49,237 nt of DNA from Bryobacterales bacterium (GTDB lineage Bacteria; Acidobacteriota; Terriglobia; Bryobacterales; Bryobacteraceae), in the NCBI GenBank assembly GCA_003163855.1, contig PLRJ01000060.1:24022-73258 (forward strand), in the 5' to 3' direction. The position numbers and the translations under genes were made by a program. This document shows, in pieces, positions 1 to 8,079 of the stretch (its first letter is position 1; each line of letters begins with the position of its first letter). The notes below the pieces were generated by a model. That model saw only the letters and a program-made list of their open reading frames with translations, ran no database searches and was not told where the DNA came from.

Positions 1-198
1 GCCGTACGCGGCAGATCGAAGTCAGTTGTGTATTCCAAACAGTGTCCGCATTGCCGGTCCATCGATTTTCGAACGGTAGGAACCAGAAACTCGATGGAAA
101 AGGCGTTTTCCTGGCTGGTTATGCCATTTCGCTGTGACTTGTGCGGAAGGCATTTCTTCCTGTTCCGTTGGCGCGGACCTATAGCGGGCACGGTTTAG
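1..198 (+). CDS. Zinc-ribbon protein, C-terminal part (cut by window edge)
   Basis: Frame 1 is open from the first base to a TAG at 196-198. It encodes 65 residues with two Cys pairs, CPHC near residue 15 and CDLC near residue 47, the second followed by GRHFFLFRW. Two CxxC knuckles about 30 residues apart, followed by an aromatic/basic tail, are typical of small zinc-ribbon proteins. The spacing and periodicity of the cysteines make this strand more credible than the longer reverse-strand reading frame over the same bases, which has no recognisable features. The start lies outside the window, so total length and role (nucleic-acid binding or membrane-associated ribbon) are unknown. It would run towards the reverse-strand permease gene, so the two are convergent. 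Confidence 0.55.
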   Translation, partial: AVRGRSKSVVYSKQCPHCRSIDFRTVGTRNSMEKAFSWLVMPFRCDLCGRHFFLFRWRGPIAGTV

Positions 199-329
199 CT
201 GCCATCTGGAAATCCGCCGCGATGCAGAATCATCGGATTCCAAGAGACGCTGCACGTTGGCGCTGACCGCGACGATCCGACCAGCTCTCGGTAAGCCGCC
301 TCAGCCAGAGTTTCAGCTCTTTTTTCCGA

Positions 330-410
330 CTAGGGCGCGGCGTGGTTGGTGGTTCGATGCGGCGCCTGGTGTTCGAACTCGTTGTCGCATTCGATGACGA
401 AAGCGACTAG
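330..410 (-). pseudogene. Possible remnant of an acidobacterial winged-helix protein N-terminus
   Basis: The reverse strand reads LVAFVIECDNEFEHQAPHRT followed by TNHAAP and a stop. The pattern [IV]E.DNEFEH..PHRTT resembles, from memory, the N-terminus of a winged-helix family common in Acidobacteria. The frame stops after 26 codons, no clear start precedes it, and the downstream sequence to about 199 does not continue the domain in any one frame, so I read it as a decayed fragment. The rest of the 199-434 interval shows no gene. The identification rests on one short motif and is uncertain. Confidence 0.3.
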
Positions 411-434
411 GGTAACAGCGCCCAGAGAAGCATG

Positions 435-2852
435 TCAGTCGGCCTGCAGCGCCTTCAGCGGATCGATTCGGGTCGCGCGGTGGGCAGGAATATAACTGGC
501 GGCAAGTGCCACGACGATGAATAGAACCGCTATAGCTACAAAGGTGGCGGGATCTGTCGCGCTGACTTGAAACAGAAGATGCGTCAGCACACTGGTGAGA
601 CCCAATGCACCGAACACACCGACGGCAACCCCGGCCAGCGTTAAGCCAAGTCCCTGCCCCACCACCAGGCCCAGAATGTTGCCATGCTGGGCTCCCAGTG
701 CTCGCCGGATGCCGATTTCCTGGGTGCGCTGGACCACGGAATAGGTGATGACGCCGTAGATTCCAATCAGAGCCAGCAGCAGGGCCACTCCGGCAAAGGC
801 GCCCAACAGTGTCACGGTCAAACGGCGCTGGCCGATTTGATCGTCTACCAAGGCTTCCATGGTGCGAACGGTTGAAATGGGCTGATCGCGGTCTATGGAG
901 CGAACCTGCTGGCGGATTACGCCGGTCAAACGTGCCGGATCGCCGTTGGTTCGCACCGCGAGCATAGCCGACGGTTGCGCATGCTGCGCAAAGGCAACGT
1001 ACACGCTCTGGGGCCAGGAATTGTCTTCCAGTTCCTGATGAACGTTGGCGACAATGCCGACGATCTCGGTCGGCCTCGGATCGGAAAAGCCGATGAGAAT
1101 GCGCTGGCCGACGGGATTCGGATCGGACGGCCAGAAGCGGCGTGCGAAGGATTCGTCGACGATGGCCACACGCTGGGAATCGGCGAGGTCGTGTTGGTTG
1201 AAGTCGCGGCCGTGACGAATGGGGACGCCTAGCGTGCGGAAGTAATCGGGACTAACGATGATCAGCTTAGCGATGGGCCGTTCGTTCAGCTTCAGCGGAG
1301 GCTTGTTGGCGTCTTGCACCGGACTTCCTGCGAAACCTGTCATGGGGAGGAACCAGGCCACTGTTGCTGCCTGGACACCGGGCACAGTTTGCACGCGGCG
1401 GCGGAGGTCTTCAAAGAAGGACGATTTTTTCTGGATAGTGTCATAGCGCGTCAGTGGCAAGGAGACACGCAGAGTCAGCAGGTTGGCTGGATTGAAGCCG
1501 AGGTTGACGTTGCGCAGATGGACAACAGACTGCAGCAGCAGTGCCGCGCCGATGAGCAGCATGACCGAGAGCGCTACCTGAGCAACTACCAGCAGACTGC
1601 GCAAACTGAGCCACGACAGCACGCGTCCTCTGACGCCCTGGCCGCTTGCTTCACCCCTGGCTCGAAGCGCCGTTACGAGATCGGGCTTGGATGCATTTAG
1701 CGATGGCGCTAAGCCAAACAGCATGCCCGTTCCAAGCGAGATGGCGGCGGCAAAGGCGAGCACGGTCCAATCGAGATGAATTTCAGCGGCGCGCGGGAGG
1801 CTGAAGGCGGTGATGTTGTGAATGGAATGAATGCTCCAGGCGGCGAGCACGACGCCGAGCAGTCCGCCGAAAACAGATAATAGAATGCTCTCGGCGAGTA
1901 ACTGGCGCACCAGGCGACTGCGCGAAGCGCCGAGTGCGGAGCGGACGGCAAACTCGCGTCCACGGGAAGCGGAGCGTGCCAGCAACAGGTTCGCTACGTT
2001 GGCGCAGGCGATCAGCAAAACAAAGCAAACCGCGCCGAACAGCGTCCACAGCATGGCCCGAACGCCCGATACGAGTTGGTCCTTCAGGCGGGTCAGTTCC
2101 AGCGGCGATTTTCCTTTGGCGTCTAACGCGGTTGGATGAGCGGCGGCGTAGCGATGCTGGATGACGGTCATCTCAGCGTTCGCCTGTTCAAGCGTGACGC
2201 CTGGTTTCATGCGGCCAAAAACGGTGAGAAACGGGCTGAGTGCGCGCGATTGCGGCGGCATCTGCGGCCAGTCAACGGGCCGCGTCGCCCAGACATCTAA
2301 ACCCGGGTACGGGAACTGGAAACGCAACGGAAGAACGCCCACAATGGTGAACGGTGTGGATCCCAGGTCGATAGTTCTGCCGGTTACGTGTGGATCGGCG
2401 GCAAAGCGGCGGCGCCATAGCTCGGCGCTTATAAGGGCTACGGGCGGCGCACCAGGAGTGTCTTCGGCGGGCAGAAAGCCTCGTCCCTTCAGCGGAGCAA
2501 CATGCAGAATCTGCAGAAAATTAGCGGAGACGCGCGCGGCGGAGAGCACCTCAGGCTCGCCTGCTCCGGTAAGCGTCAGGTCCTCCTGATTGGTATAGGC
2601 TCCAATGCCAGTGAACGACTGGGCGTCTGCCTTCATCTCTTCAAAACGGCTGGGAGTGGCGCCTCCGGTTATGCGAATGAGTTGTTCGGGGTCACGAAAT
2701 TCCAGCGGATTCAGCAGGACGCTGTGGATGACGGTGAACATGGCTGTGTTGCCGCCGATGGCAAGCGCCAGCGTGAGAATGGCGGTTATGGCAAATGCTG
2801 GATTGTTGCGCAGAGTCCGCAGCGCATACTGCAGATCTTTTCGGATGTTCAT
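435..2852 (-). CDS. ADOP-type ABC transporter permease (MacB/FtsX-like)
   Basis: This is a large inner-membrane permease of the acidobacterial duplicated orphan permease type (805 residues from the chosen start). It begins MNIRKDLQYALRTLRNNPAF, followed by a first transmembrane helix (about residues 20-42), a MacB-like periplasmic domain, and three FtsX-type helices near 270-370 preceding ARSASRGREFAVRSALGASR. A second helix, a second periplasmic domain, and C-terminal FtsX helices with RTQEIGIRRALGAQ complete the duplication. A reading frame extends 76 codons further upstream but overlaps the aminoacylase gene and lacks family features, so the ATG at 2852 is preferred. It lies 17 bp downstream of the D-aminoacylase gene, so co-transcription is likely. 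No ATPase partner is adjacent, as is usual for orphan permeases. The substrate cannot be inferred. Confidence 0.9.
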   Translation of the reverse strand: MNIRKDLQYALRTLRNNPAFAITAILTLALAIGGNTAMFTVIHSVLLNPLEFRDPEQLIRITGGATPSRFEEMKADAQSFTGIGAYTNQEDLTLTGAGEPEVLSAARVSANFLQILHVAPLKGRGFLPAEDTPGAPPVALISAELWRRRFAADPHVTGRTIDLGSTPFTIVGVLPLRFQFPYPGLDVWATRPVDWPQMPPQSRALSPFLTVFGRMKPGVTLEQANAEMTVIQHRYAAAHPTALDAKGKSPLELTRLKDQLVSGVRAMLWTLFGAVCFVLLIACANVANLLLARSASRGREFAVRSALGASRSRLVRQLLAESILLSVFGGLLGVVLAAWSIHSIHNITAFSLPRAAEIHLDWTVLAFAAAISLGTGMLFGLAPSLNASKPDLVTALRARGEASGQGVRGRVLSWLSLRSLLVVAQVALSVMLLIGAALLLQSVVHLRNVNLGFNPANLLTLRVSLPLTRYDTIQKKSSFFEDLRRRVQTVPGVQAATVAWFLPMTGFAGSPVQDANKPPLKLNERPIAKLIIVSPDYFRTLGVPIRHGRDFNQHDLADSQRVAIVDESFARRFWPSDPNPVGQRILIGFSDPRPTEIVGIVANVHQELEDNSWPQSVYVAFAQHAQPSAMLAVRTNGDPARLTGVIRQQVRSIDRDQPISTVRTMEALVDDQIGQRRLTVTLLGAFAGVALLLALIGIYGVITYSVVQRTQEIGIRRALGAQHGNILGLVVGQGLGLTLAGVAVGVFGALGLTSVLTHLLFQVSATDPATFVAIAVLFIVVALAASYIPAHRATRIDPLKALQAD

Positions 2853-2869
2853 GCCAGTGATCCCTATTA

Positions 2870-4369
2870 TTAGATCAACTGGCCATTCCTTATAACGTGG
2901 CTGATGCCTACTGGCTTGCCTTCCGGATTCGCGTAGGTGGATTGGCTTTGAATCGCATTGGCGTCGAAGATAGCGAGGTCGGCGAAGTAGCCGGGACGAA
3001 TGAAGCCACGCTGCCTGATCTGAAAACGGTCGGCCGGTTTTCCGGTGACTTTGTGGAGGGCGCCGGCTAGCGTCAGCCAATGGTTTTCGCGGCAGATTCG
3101 TCCCAGCAATTCGGGAAAGGTGCCGTGCAGTCGCGGATGGGGCCTTCCTTTGACATAAAAACCGTCGCTGATGACGATGGATAAAGGGTGGGCCAGATTG
3201 CGGCGCAGATTCTCTTCGCTCTGATTAAACTGCAACATATTCACCGCGCCCTTTTCTTCCACCAGCAAGTTGAAGATAACGTCGGTGGGGCTTTCCGAGC
3301 GGAGTTTGGAGATCTCTTCGAGGTTCTGGCCAACCAGATGCGCGTTCGCTTCCGACTGTACGCCGCTGATGAAGATGTCGGACCATTGGTGAACCATCGA
3401 CTGAAGAATGGCGTCGGTCAATCGGCGGCGTGTGGCAGGATCCTGCAGGCGTTCCAGCAGACCGCTGGTTCCACCTTCCAGCGCCCACTGGGGCAGCATC
3501 TGGGTCAGCACGGTGCTGCCGGCCAGGTAGGGGTAGCAATCGAACATGACGTCGATGCCGTTCTGGCGTGCCTGTTCAATCTTTTCCAGCGCCAGATCGT
3601 TGCGATACCAATTCACGCGGCCCACGGTTTGCAGGTGGGAGATCTGCAGACGGCAGCCGGAGTTGCGGGCGAGTTCGATTTGCTCGTCGATGGCTTCTAA
3701 AAGATGAGTGCTGTAATCGCGAATGTGGGTGCAGTAGATTTTGTCGCGCTTGGCGACCACGCGACAAAGGCGAATGAGTTCGTCGGTTGGCGCGCTAGCT
3801 CCAGGCGCGTACATAAGGCCGGTGGAGAAGCCGGTGGCGCCATCGGCGAGGGACTCGTCGAGCGTGGCTTCCATAGCGGACAACGTTGTTTCCGGCAGCG
3901 CGCCGTGAGCGTTGCCCGCGTGCGCGATGCGCAGGCTGCCGTGACCGACAAGTGAAGCGACGGAGGCCAGGCGTGCGCGCGCTTGCGTCTCCAGCAGATA
4001 ATCCGCTGCTTTGCGCCAGCCCCAATGGGCTCCTCCGAAGAGAATGCCATTGGCAAACTCGTGCAGTGCCTGCTCGTCGCCGCACGGATAAGGAGAAAAG
4101 CCGCAGTTGCCCACCACTTCGGAGGTGACACCCTGGCGCGACTTTTCGGTGCGCTGCGGATCAAGCACCTGGAGATCGGAGTGGCTATGCGCATCGATAA
4201 AGCCGGGTGAGACAACTTGACCGGAACAATTGATTTCAGTGGCCTCCGGCGGGCAATCCACTGGACCGACAGCGGCGATTTTGTCGCCATCAATCAAGAT
4301 ATTTGCTGGATAAAAGGGTGTACCGGAACCGTCCGCCACCTGGGCGTTTTTCAGGAAAAGGAGACTCAT
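2870..4369 (-). CDS. N-acyl-D-amino-acid deacylase (D-aminoacylase) family amidohydrolase
   Basis: This 499-residue metal-dependent amidohydrolase belongs to the D-aminoacylase/dihydroorotase-like group, which removes acyl groups from N-acyl-D-amino acids. The N-terminal beta-sandwich carries LKNAQVADGSGTPFYPANI. The metal-binding HxH is in GFIDAHSHSD (H61, H63), and the family-specific cysteine is in VGNCGFSPY (C89). Further ligand regions are THIRDYS and QISHLQTVG, and a late Asp lies in IVISDGFYVKG. The C-terminus LAIFDANAIQ...GISHVIRNGQ is the usual return of the sandwich domain. No signal peptide is seen. Length fits the family. It is the first gene of a probable pair with the ADOP permease and is divergent from the Rpn-like gene, with a 47-bp shared upstream region. 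The exact substrate is not visible. Confidence 0.9.
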   Translation of the reverse strand: MSLLFLKNAQVADGSGTPFYPANILIDGDKIAAVGPVDCPPEATEINCSGQVVSPGFIDAHSHSDLQVLDPQRTEKSRQGVTSEVVGNCGFSPYPCGDEQALHEFANGILFGGAHWGWRKAADYLLETQARARLASVASLVGHGSLRIAHAGNAHGALPETTLSAMEATLDESLADGATGFSTGLMYAPGASAPTDELIRLCRVVAKRDKIYCTHIRDYSTHLLEAIDEQIELARNSGCRLQISHLQTVGRVNWYRNDLALEKIEQARQNGIDVMFDCYPYLAGSTVLTQMLPQWALEGGTSGLLERLQDPATRRRLTDAILQSMVHQWSDIFISGVQSEANAHLVGQNLEEISKLRSESPTDVIFNLLVEEKGAVNMLQFNQSEENLRRNLAHPLSIVISDGFYVKGRPHPRLHGTFPELLGRICRENHWLTLAGALHKVTGKPADRFQIRQRGFIRPGYFADLAIFDANAIQSQSTYANPEGKPVGISHVIRNGQLI

Positions 4370-4416
4370 GGATTTTCGTGCTTCAGTTGCGAGTCTAACT
4401 GAGAATAGGAAAGCGC

Positions 4417-5253
4417 ATGCACGATTACGACGCCGCCCTCAAACTGCTACTTCAGTCCCCCGCAAATTTCCTCCTCCGTGAGATCACAGGTCTCACCATC
4501 TCTCATTGGCTGAACGCTGAACTGCCCAAGGCGCAAACCACCCGCGCCGACCTGCTGGGAACGACCGAAGACGAGACCCTGGTGCACGTGGAATTGCAAT
4601 CCACCAACGATGCCACCATGGCCTTGCGCATGGCCGATTATGCCTTGCGTATATATAGCCACTATGGCCGATTTCCGAAGCAGATTGTGCTGTATGTGGG
4701 CAAAGCTCCCCTGCGGATGAAAGCGTTATGGCGCGAACCCGATTCCGACAACCCCGACTCCCTCTATCGCTATACTTTGGCGGACATTCGCGACCTTGAC
4801 GCCAACCTCCTTCTGGCCAGTTCCCAAATAGAAGACAACGTCCTGGCCATCCTCGCCCGTCTGCAAAACCAAGCCGCCACCGTGCATCAAATTCTGGAAC
4901 GAATAGCCAGTCTGGAGCCATCCCGACGGTGCAACGCCCTAGCGCAACTTCTGGTAATCTCAAAGTTAAGAGACCTTGCCAAACTCGTCCAAGAGGAAAC
5001 ACGGAAAATGCCCATCCTAGATGACATCATGGATCACGACGTGCTCGGCCCGGTACTGCGCCAAGGCCGGGAAGAAGGCCGCCACGAGACTTTTCTGAGG
5101 ATTATCAAGCGATCTCTCGCGCTGCGCTTCGGGTCCGTTCCCGCGTCGATAAACGATCGACTGGCGAATTTCTCAAGTAACGAGCTTGAAACCCTGCACG
5201 AACGTCTCCCGCAAATCACCGACATCAAAGATTTGTTTCCGAATTCAAAATAG
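4417..5253 (+). CDS. Rpn/PD-(D/E)XK nuclease family protein with DUF4351-like tail
   Basis: This 278-residue protein resembles the Rpn (recombination-promoting nuclease, formerly YhgA-like putative transposase) family. Early motifs are ALKLLLQSP, then ADLLGTTEDETLVHVELQS, where an Asp (D45) and the E-x-Q pair E59/Q61 fit the PD-(D/E)XK core. This is followed by MADYALRIYSHYGRFPKQIVLYVG, the usual strand-helix after the core. The C-terminus, LRIIKRSLALRFGSVPASINDRLANFSSNELETL, looks like the DUF4351 helical tail common on cyanobacterial and acidobacterial members. An AGGA-type ribosome site precedes the ATG. It is a monocistronic gene ending at a strong terminator. Such genes are often mobile or multicopy; no terminal repeats were seen here. 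Confidence 0.8.
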   Translation: MHDYDAALKLLLQSPANFLLREITGLTISHWLNAELPKAQTTRADLLGTTEDETLVHVELQSTNDATMALRMADYALRIYSHYGRFPKQIVLYVGKAPLRMKALWREPDSDNPDSLYRYTLADIRDLDANLLLASSQIEDNVLAILARLQNQAATVHQILERIASLEPSRRCNALAQLLVISKLRDLAKLVQEETRKMPILDDIMDHDVLGPVLRQGREEGRHETFLRIIKRSLALRFGSVPASINDRLANFSSNELETLHERLPQITDIKDLFPNSK

Positions 5254-5289
5254 CCTCGTCAACTACGCCGCGTCATCGACAGGTACCGC

Positions 5290-5336
5290 AAAAAAAGGGG
5301 AGCTAGGCACCCACGGGTGCTTAAGTTCCCTTTTTT
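5290..5336. terminator. Bidirectional Rho-independent terminator
   Basis: A run of A and GGGGA at 5290-5301 is complementary to TTCCCTTTTTT at 5326-5336, enclosing an inner GCACC/GGTGC hairpin around 5307-5320. It has T runs on both strands and lies between the convergent Rpn-like and phosphate-transporter genes, so it can terminate both. Confidence 0.85.
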
Positions 5337-5352
5337 GTCGCCAAACGTAGTA

Positions 5353-6837
5353 TTAGCTGACGCCGAACACGTGCAGGATCAGGTAAAGCGAAGCGGAGAA
5401 GATGCCCGCGCCCAAAAGCACGCAGACAGGCAGCGTCAACACCCAAGCGAGCAGAATGTTGCGCATGGTTTCCATCTGCAGGCCGGAATGGTTGGCGGCC
5501 ATGGTTCCGGCGACACCGGAAGAAAGGACGTGGGTGGTACTGACGGGCAGACCATAAGAATCGGCCAGGCCGATGGTTATCATCGCGACTATTTCGGCCG
5601 AGGCGCCCTGGGCGTAGGTAAGGTGCTCTTTGCCGATCTTTTCGCCGACGGTCACCACAATGCGCTTCCAGCCGATCATGGTGCCTAATCCGAGCGCCAA
5701 AGCGACAGCGAACTTGACCCAGATGGGAATGAACTTGGTTTCCGCCTGTAGCGTCTTCTGGAAGCCGGTGAGCGCCTTTACTTCAGTCGGATCGGTAACC
5801 TTGTGCTGTTTAACCAGCTTGGCGATGCTTTCGCCCAGCAGGTAGATGTCGCTGCGGAAGCCTTTGCGCTGCTCGATGTTGAGATCGGAGTAGTTCTGAC
5901 GGCCATCCAACTCGATGGCGACTTCGCGTGAGCGGCCGGCCAGCGCCTCCCAGGTGCGCTCGGAAGCCTTGCCGGTGGTCTTCAGATAGGCAGATAGTTC
6001 GTCGGTAGCTTCTTGCGAGGAGAGTACGCCGCCGGGTGCGTGACTTCTCAGGTACGGCTCAACCATGCGCGCCTCCTGGACAATATGCGCAAGATCCGCC
6101 GGCTTGGCGTAAGGATTGAGCGCGAAGGCTCCGGGAACGATGCCGACCAGGATCAGCACGATCAAGCCCATGCCTTTTTGCCCGTCGTTGGAACCGTGGT
6201 AGTAGCTGACACCGGTGCAGGTCCCCATCAACAAAAGACGGATCCAAAAGGGTGGCGGCTTGCCTTCGGGAGATTTATAGAGTTCCGGCCTCTTGACCAT
6301 TGCCTTCAACAACAGCAACAGCAGGCCGGCTCCGACAAAGCCGACAATCGGGGACAGCAGCAGCGAGGTAAAAACTTCCTGCGCTTTGGCCCAGTTCACG
6401 CCTTCGCCGAATACGTGGCCGTTGATCCAGGAATTCGCCAGTCCGACTCCCATGATGGAGCCGATGAGTGTGTGGGAACTGGAGGCGGGCAGGCCGAAGT
6501 ACCAGGTACCTAGATTCCAAATGATGGCGGAAATAAGAAGCGAGAACACCATGGCAAACCCAGCACCGGAGCCCACGTTGAGAACAAGCTCGACAGGCAG
6601 CAACGATACAACGCTGAAAGCGACCGCGCCATTGGAGACGAGAACGCCAATAAGGTTCCACAAGCCGGACCAGACAACGGCGTAAACCGGCTCAAGTGTG
6701 TGGGTGTAAATTACAGTGGCAACGGCGTTAGCCGTGTCATGAAAGCCGTTTACAAACTCAAAACTGAGCGCAAGGCCCAAGGCTAAAAAAAGAGCAATAG
6801 CGGTAGCTATGGAAATATCTTGACCGAATACGTGCAC
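5353..6837 (-). CDS. Inorganic phosphate transporter, PiT family
   Basis: This low-affinity, ion-coupled phosphate permease of the inner membrane has about 10-12 helices. Both inverted-repeat signatures are present: GFHDTANAVATVIYTHTLEP near the N-terminus and GLPVSTTHVLSSGVAGTM near the C-terminus. The first repeat also has GLPASSSHTLIGSIMGVGLA. A hydrophilic insert of about 110 residues in the middle (around HAPGGVLSSQEATDELSAYL) is longer than in PitA of E. coli. I prefer the GTG at 6837, preceded by GGGAG; a TTG at 6873 would add 12 residues but has no ribosome site. No PhoU-like (DUF47) partner is adjacent. Upstream, in the same direction, lies a small membrane-protein reading frame. Confidence 0.92.
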   Translation of the reverse strand: MHVFGQDISIATAIALFLALGLALSFEFVNGFHDTANAVATVIYTHTLEPVYAVVWSGLWNLIGVLVSNGAVAFSVVSLLPVELVLNVGSGAGFAMVFSLLISAIIWNLGTWYFGLPASSSHTLIGSIMGVGLANSWINGHVFGEGVNWAKAQEVFTSLLLSPIVGFVGAGLLLLLLKAMVKRPELYKSPEGKPPPFWIRLLLMGTCTGVSYYHGSNDGQKGMGLIVLILVGIVPGAFALNPYAKPADLAHIVQEARMVEPYLRSHAPGGVLSSQEATDELSAYLKTTGKASERTWEALAGRSREVAIELDGRQNYSDLNIEQRKGFRSDIYLLGESIAKLVKQHKVTDPTEVKALTGFQKTLQAETKFIPIWVKFAVALALGLGTMIGWKRIVVTVGEKIGKEHLTYAQGASAEIVAMITIGLADSYGLPVSTTHVLSSGVAGTMAANHSGLQMETMRNILLAWVLTLPVCVLLGAGIFSASLYLILHVFGVS

Positions 6838-6939
6838 AAATCTCCCAGGTGCGCCCTCATGGGGCAGAGTCAACCTAGTCAGGGTAGAAAGCGGGTATTA
6901 CAGCCGTATGAAATTGTGCTAGTTGCGGAGAAAACGGTA

Positions 6940-7107
6940 CTAGTCGCCAGCCGGGTTCCAGCGAAGGAAAACGATCCAGGCCAGCACCCCTAGCAAGATG
7001 AGAATCCAGGCGACAATATTCCAGGTCTTGGAAGCGGTAAGCCGTTTGATAAGGTCAGAGCCCGCTCCGTAGCGGATGAAGAGAGTTTCAAAGATTCCTT
7101 CGCGCAC
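6940..7107 (-). CDS. Small single-pass membrane protein upstream of the phosphate transporter
   Basis: An open frame on the reverse strand ends at TAG (6940-6942) and encodes 55 residues from a GTG at 7107. A basic/amphipathic stretch (REGIFETLFIRYGAGSDLIK) is followed by one strongly hydrophobic segment, WNIVAWILILLGVLAWIVFL, then RWNPAGD. The frame stays open upstream to a stop near 7152 but contains no ATG. A purine-rich site (AGAAGAGG, about 7132-7139) lies too far (23 nt) from the GTG to be convincing, so the start is unsure. It is 102 bp upstream of the preferred transporter start and co-directional. A -10-like TAAAAT lies at 7159-7164. Function unknown; a regulatory or accessory small protein of the transporter is possible. 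Confidence 0.5.
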   Translation of the reverse strand: MREGIFETLFIRYGAGSDLIKRLTASKTWNIVAWILILLGVLAWIVFLRWNPAGD

Positions 7108-7296
7108 TCTTTGTTTATCGACGGTGTTTGCCTCTTCTATTAAGCTGACTCTGCTGCTATTTTAGCTTTTTCTGGCAGGGTTGGTTCAGTGGTCTGGATA
7201 AAGTGAATAAAAAAGTTTTTGATGCTGACTTTAACCCTTCCGCCGCGCCAGTGCTAACCTCAAATATTCCGGTACGAAACGAACGGTTTTCTACGG

Positions 7297-8055
7297 GTGG
7301 GAGTTCGCTTGAGAGCAAAATTCTATCTGGTAGGTGCGGGTCCGGGCGACCCGGAACTGCTAACTCTTAAGGCGCATCGCTTGTTGCAACAGGCCGATGT
7401 GATCATTTACGATCGCCTGGTTAGCGAGGAGATTCTGGCGCTGGCCAACCCCTTCGCACAGATTATCTACGCTGGCAAGAGCAAGGGCGAGCAGGACCAG
7501 GTGCAGGGTGAAATCTACGATCTTTTCCTGCGCTTGAGCGGGCAAGCCCGGGTGGTGGTGCGCTTGAAGAGCGGAGATCCTACGGTGTTCGGGCGCTCCG
7601 GCGAAGAGCTGACGTTCCTGCTGGAACATGGTCTGGAAGCGGAGATTGTGCCTGGAGTTTCCTCGGCCCTGGCAGCACCCGCTCTAGCCGGCATTCCGCT
7701 GACGCTGCGAAACGTGGCGCGGTCGTTTGCTGTGCTAGCGGGCCACAGCGAGAGTGTGGCCACCGCTAACTGGACTGCGTATAAGGATGTTGACACACTG
7801 GTTGTGTTGATGGGAATAGAAAACCGCGCCAATATCGCCCGCTGCCTGATTGATGCAGGTCGTTCGCCGATGCAGCCGGCTGCCTTTATTGAACGCGCGT
7901 CCACAGCTGAAGAGCGGATTGTAGTTTCCACACTGTTCGACATTGCGAACGGCGGAGTGGAAGTGGAATCTCCTGCTGTGTTCATCATTGGCGAGGTGGT
8001 CCGGTTTCGAGCTTGTGCGGCGGAAATGCGCGCGGCCGAAAGCATCGCCTGCTAA
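7297..8055 (+). CDS. cobA: Uroporphyrinogen-III C-methyltransferase
   Basis: This enzyme transfers two methyl groups from S-adenosylmethionine to uroporphyrinogen III, making precorrin-2 for siroheme or cobalamin synthesis (252 residues, cytosolic). Family motifs are present in order: KFYLVGAGPGDPELLTLKA at the N-terminus, DVIIYDRLVS, VVRLKSGDPTVFGRSGEE (SAM-binding loop), and EIVPGVSSALAAPALAGIPLT. It is the monofunctional form, with no CysG dehydrogenase/chelatase domain and no fused HemD. The start is GTG; a TTG four codons later is also possible. No other siroheme or cobalamin genes are adjacent. The 7108-7296 interval upstream is AT-rich and presumably carries its promoter, but I could not identify a convincing -35/-10 pair. 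Confidence 0.93.
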   Translation: MGVRLRAKFYLVGAGPGDPELLTLKAHRLLQQADVIIYDRLVSEEILALANPFAQIIYAGKSKGEQDQVQGEIYDLFLRLSGQARVVVRLKSGDPTVFGRSGEELTFLLEHGLEAEIVPGVSSALAAPALAGIPLTLRNVARSFAVLAGHSESVATANWTAYKDVDTLVVLMGIENRANIARCLIDAGRSPMQPAAFIERASTAEERIVVSTLFDIANGGVEVESPAVFIIGEVVRFRACAAEMRAAESIAC

Positions 8056-8079
8056 GGTTGTGGCCCTTACTATGGTTTT

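Noticed and set aside
22-255. 77-codon reverse-strand frame at the left edge
   Set aside because: It overlaps the forward frame carrying two CxxC zinc-ribbon pairs, and its own product has no recognisable feature.
2853-3080. N-terminal 76-residue extension of the ADOP permease
   Set aside because: It runs inside the aminoacylase gene in another frame, is hydrophilic and Arg-rich, and the family start MNIRKDLQYALRT follows directly.
4417-5253. Insertion sequence around the Rpn-like gene
   Set aside because: No terminal inverted repeats or target duplications flank it; the only palindrome is the downstream terminator.
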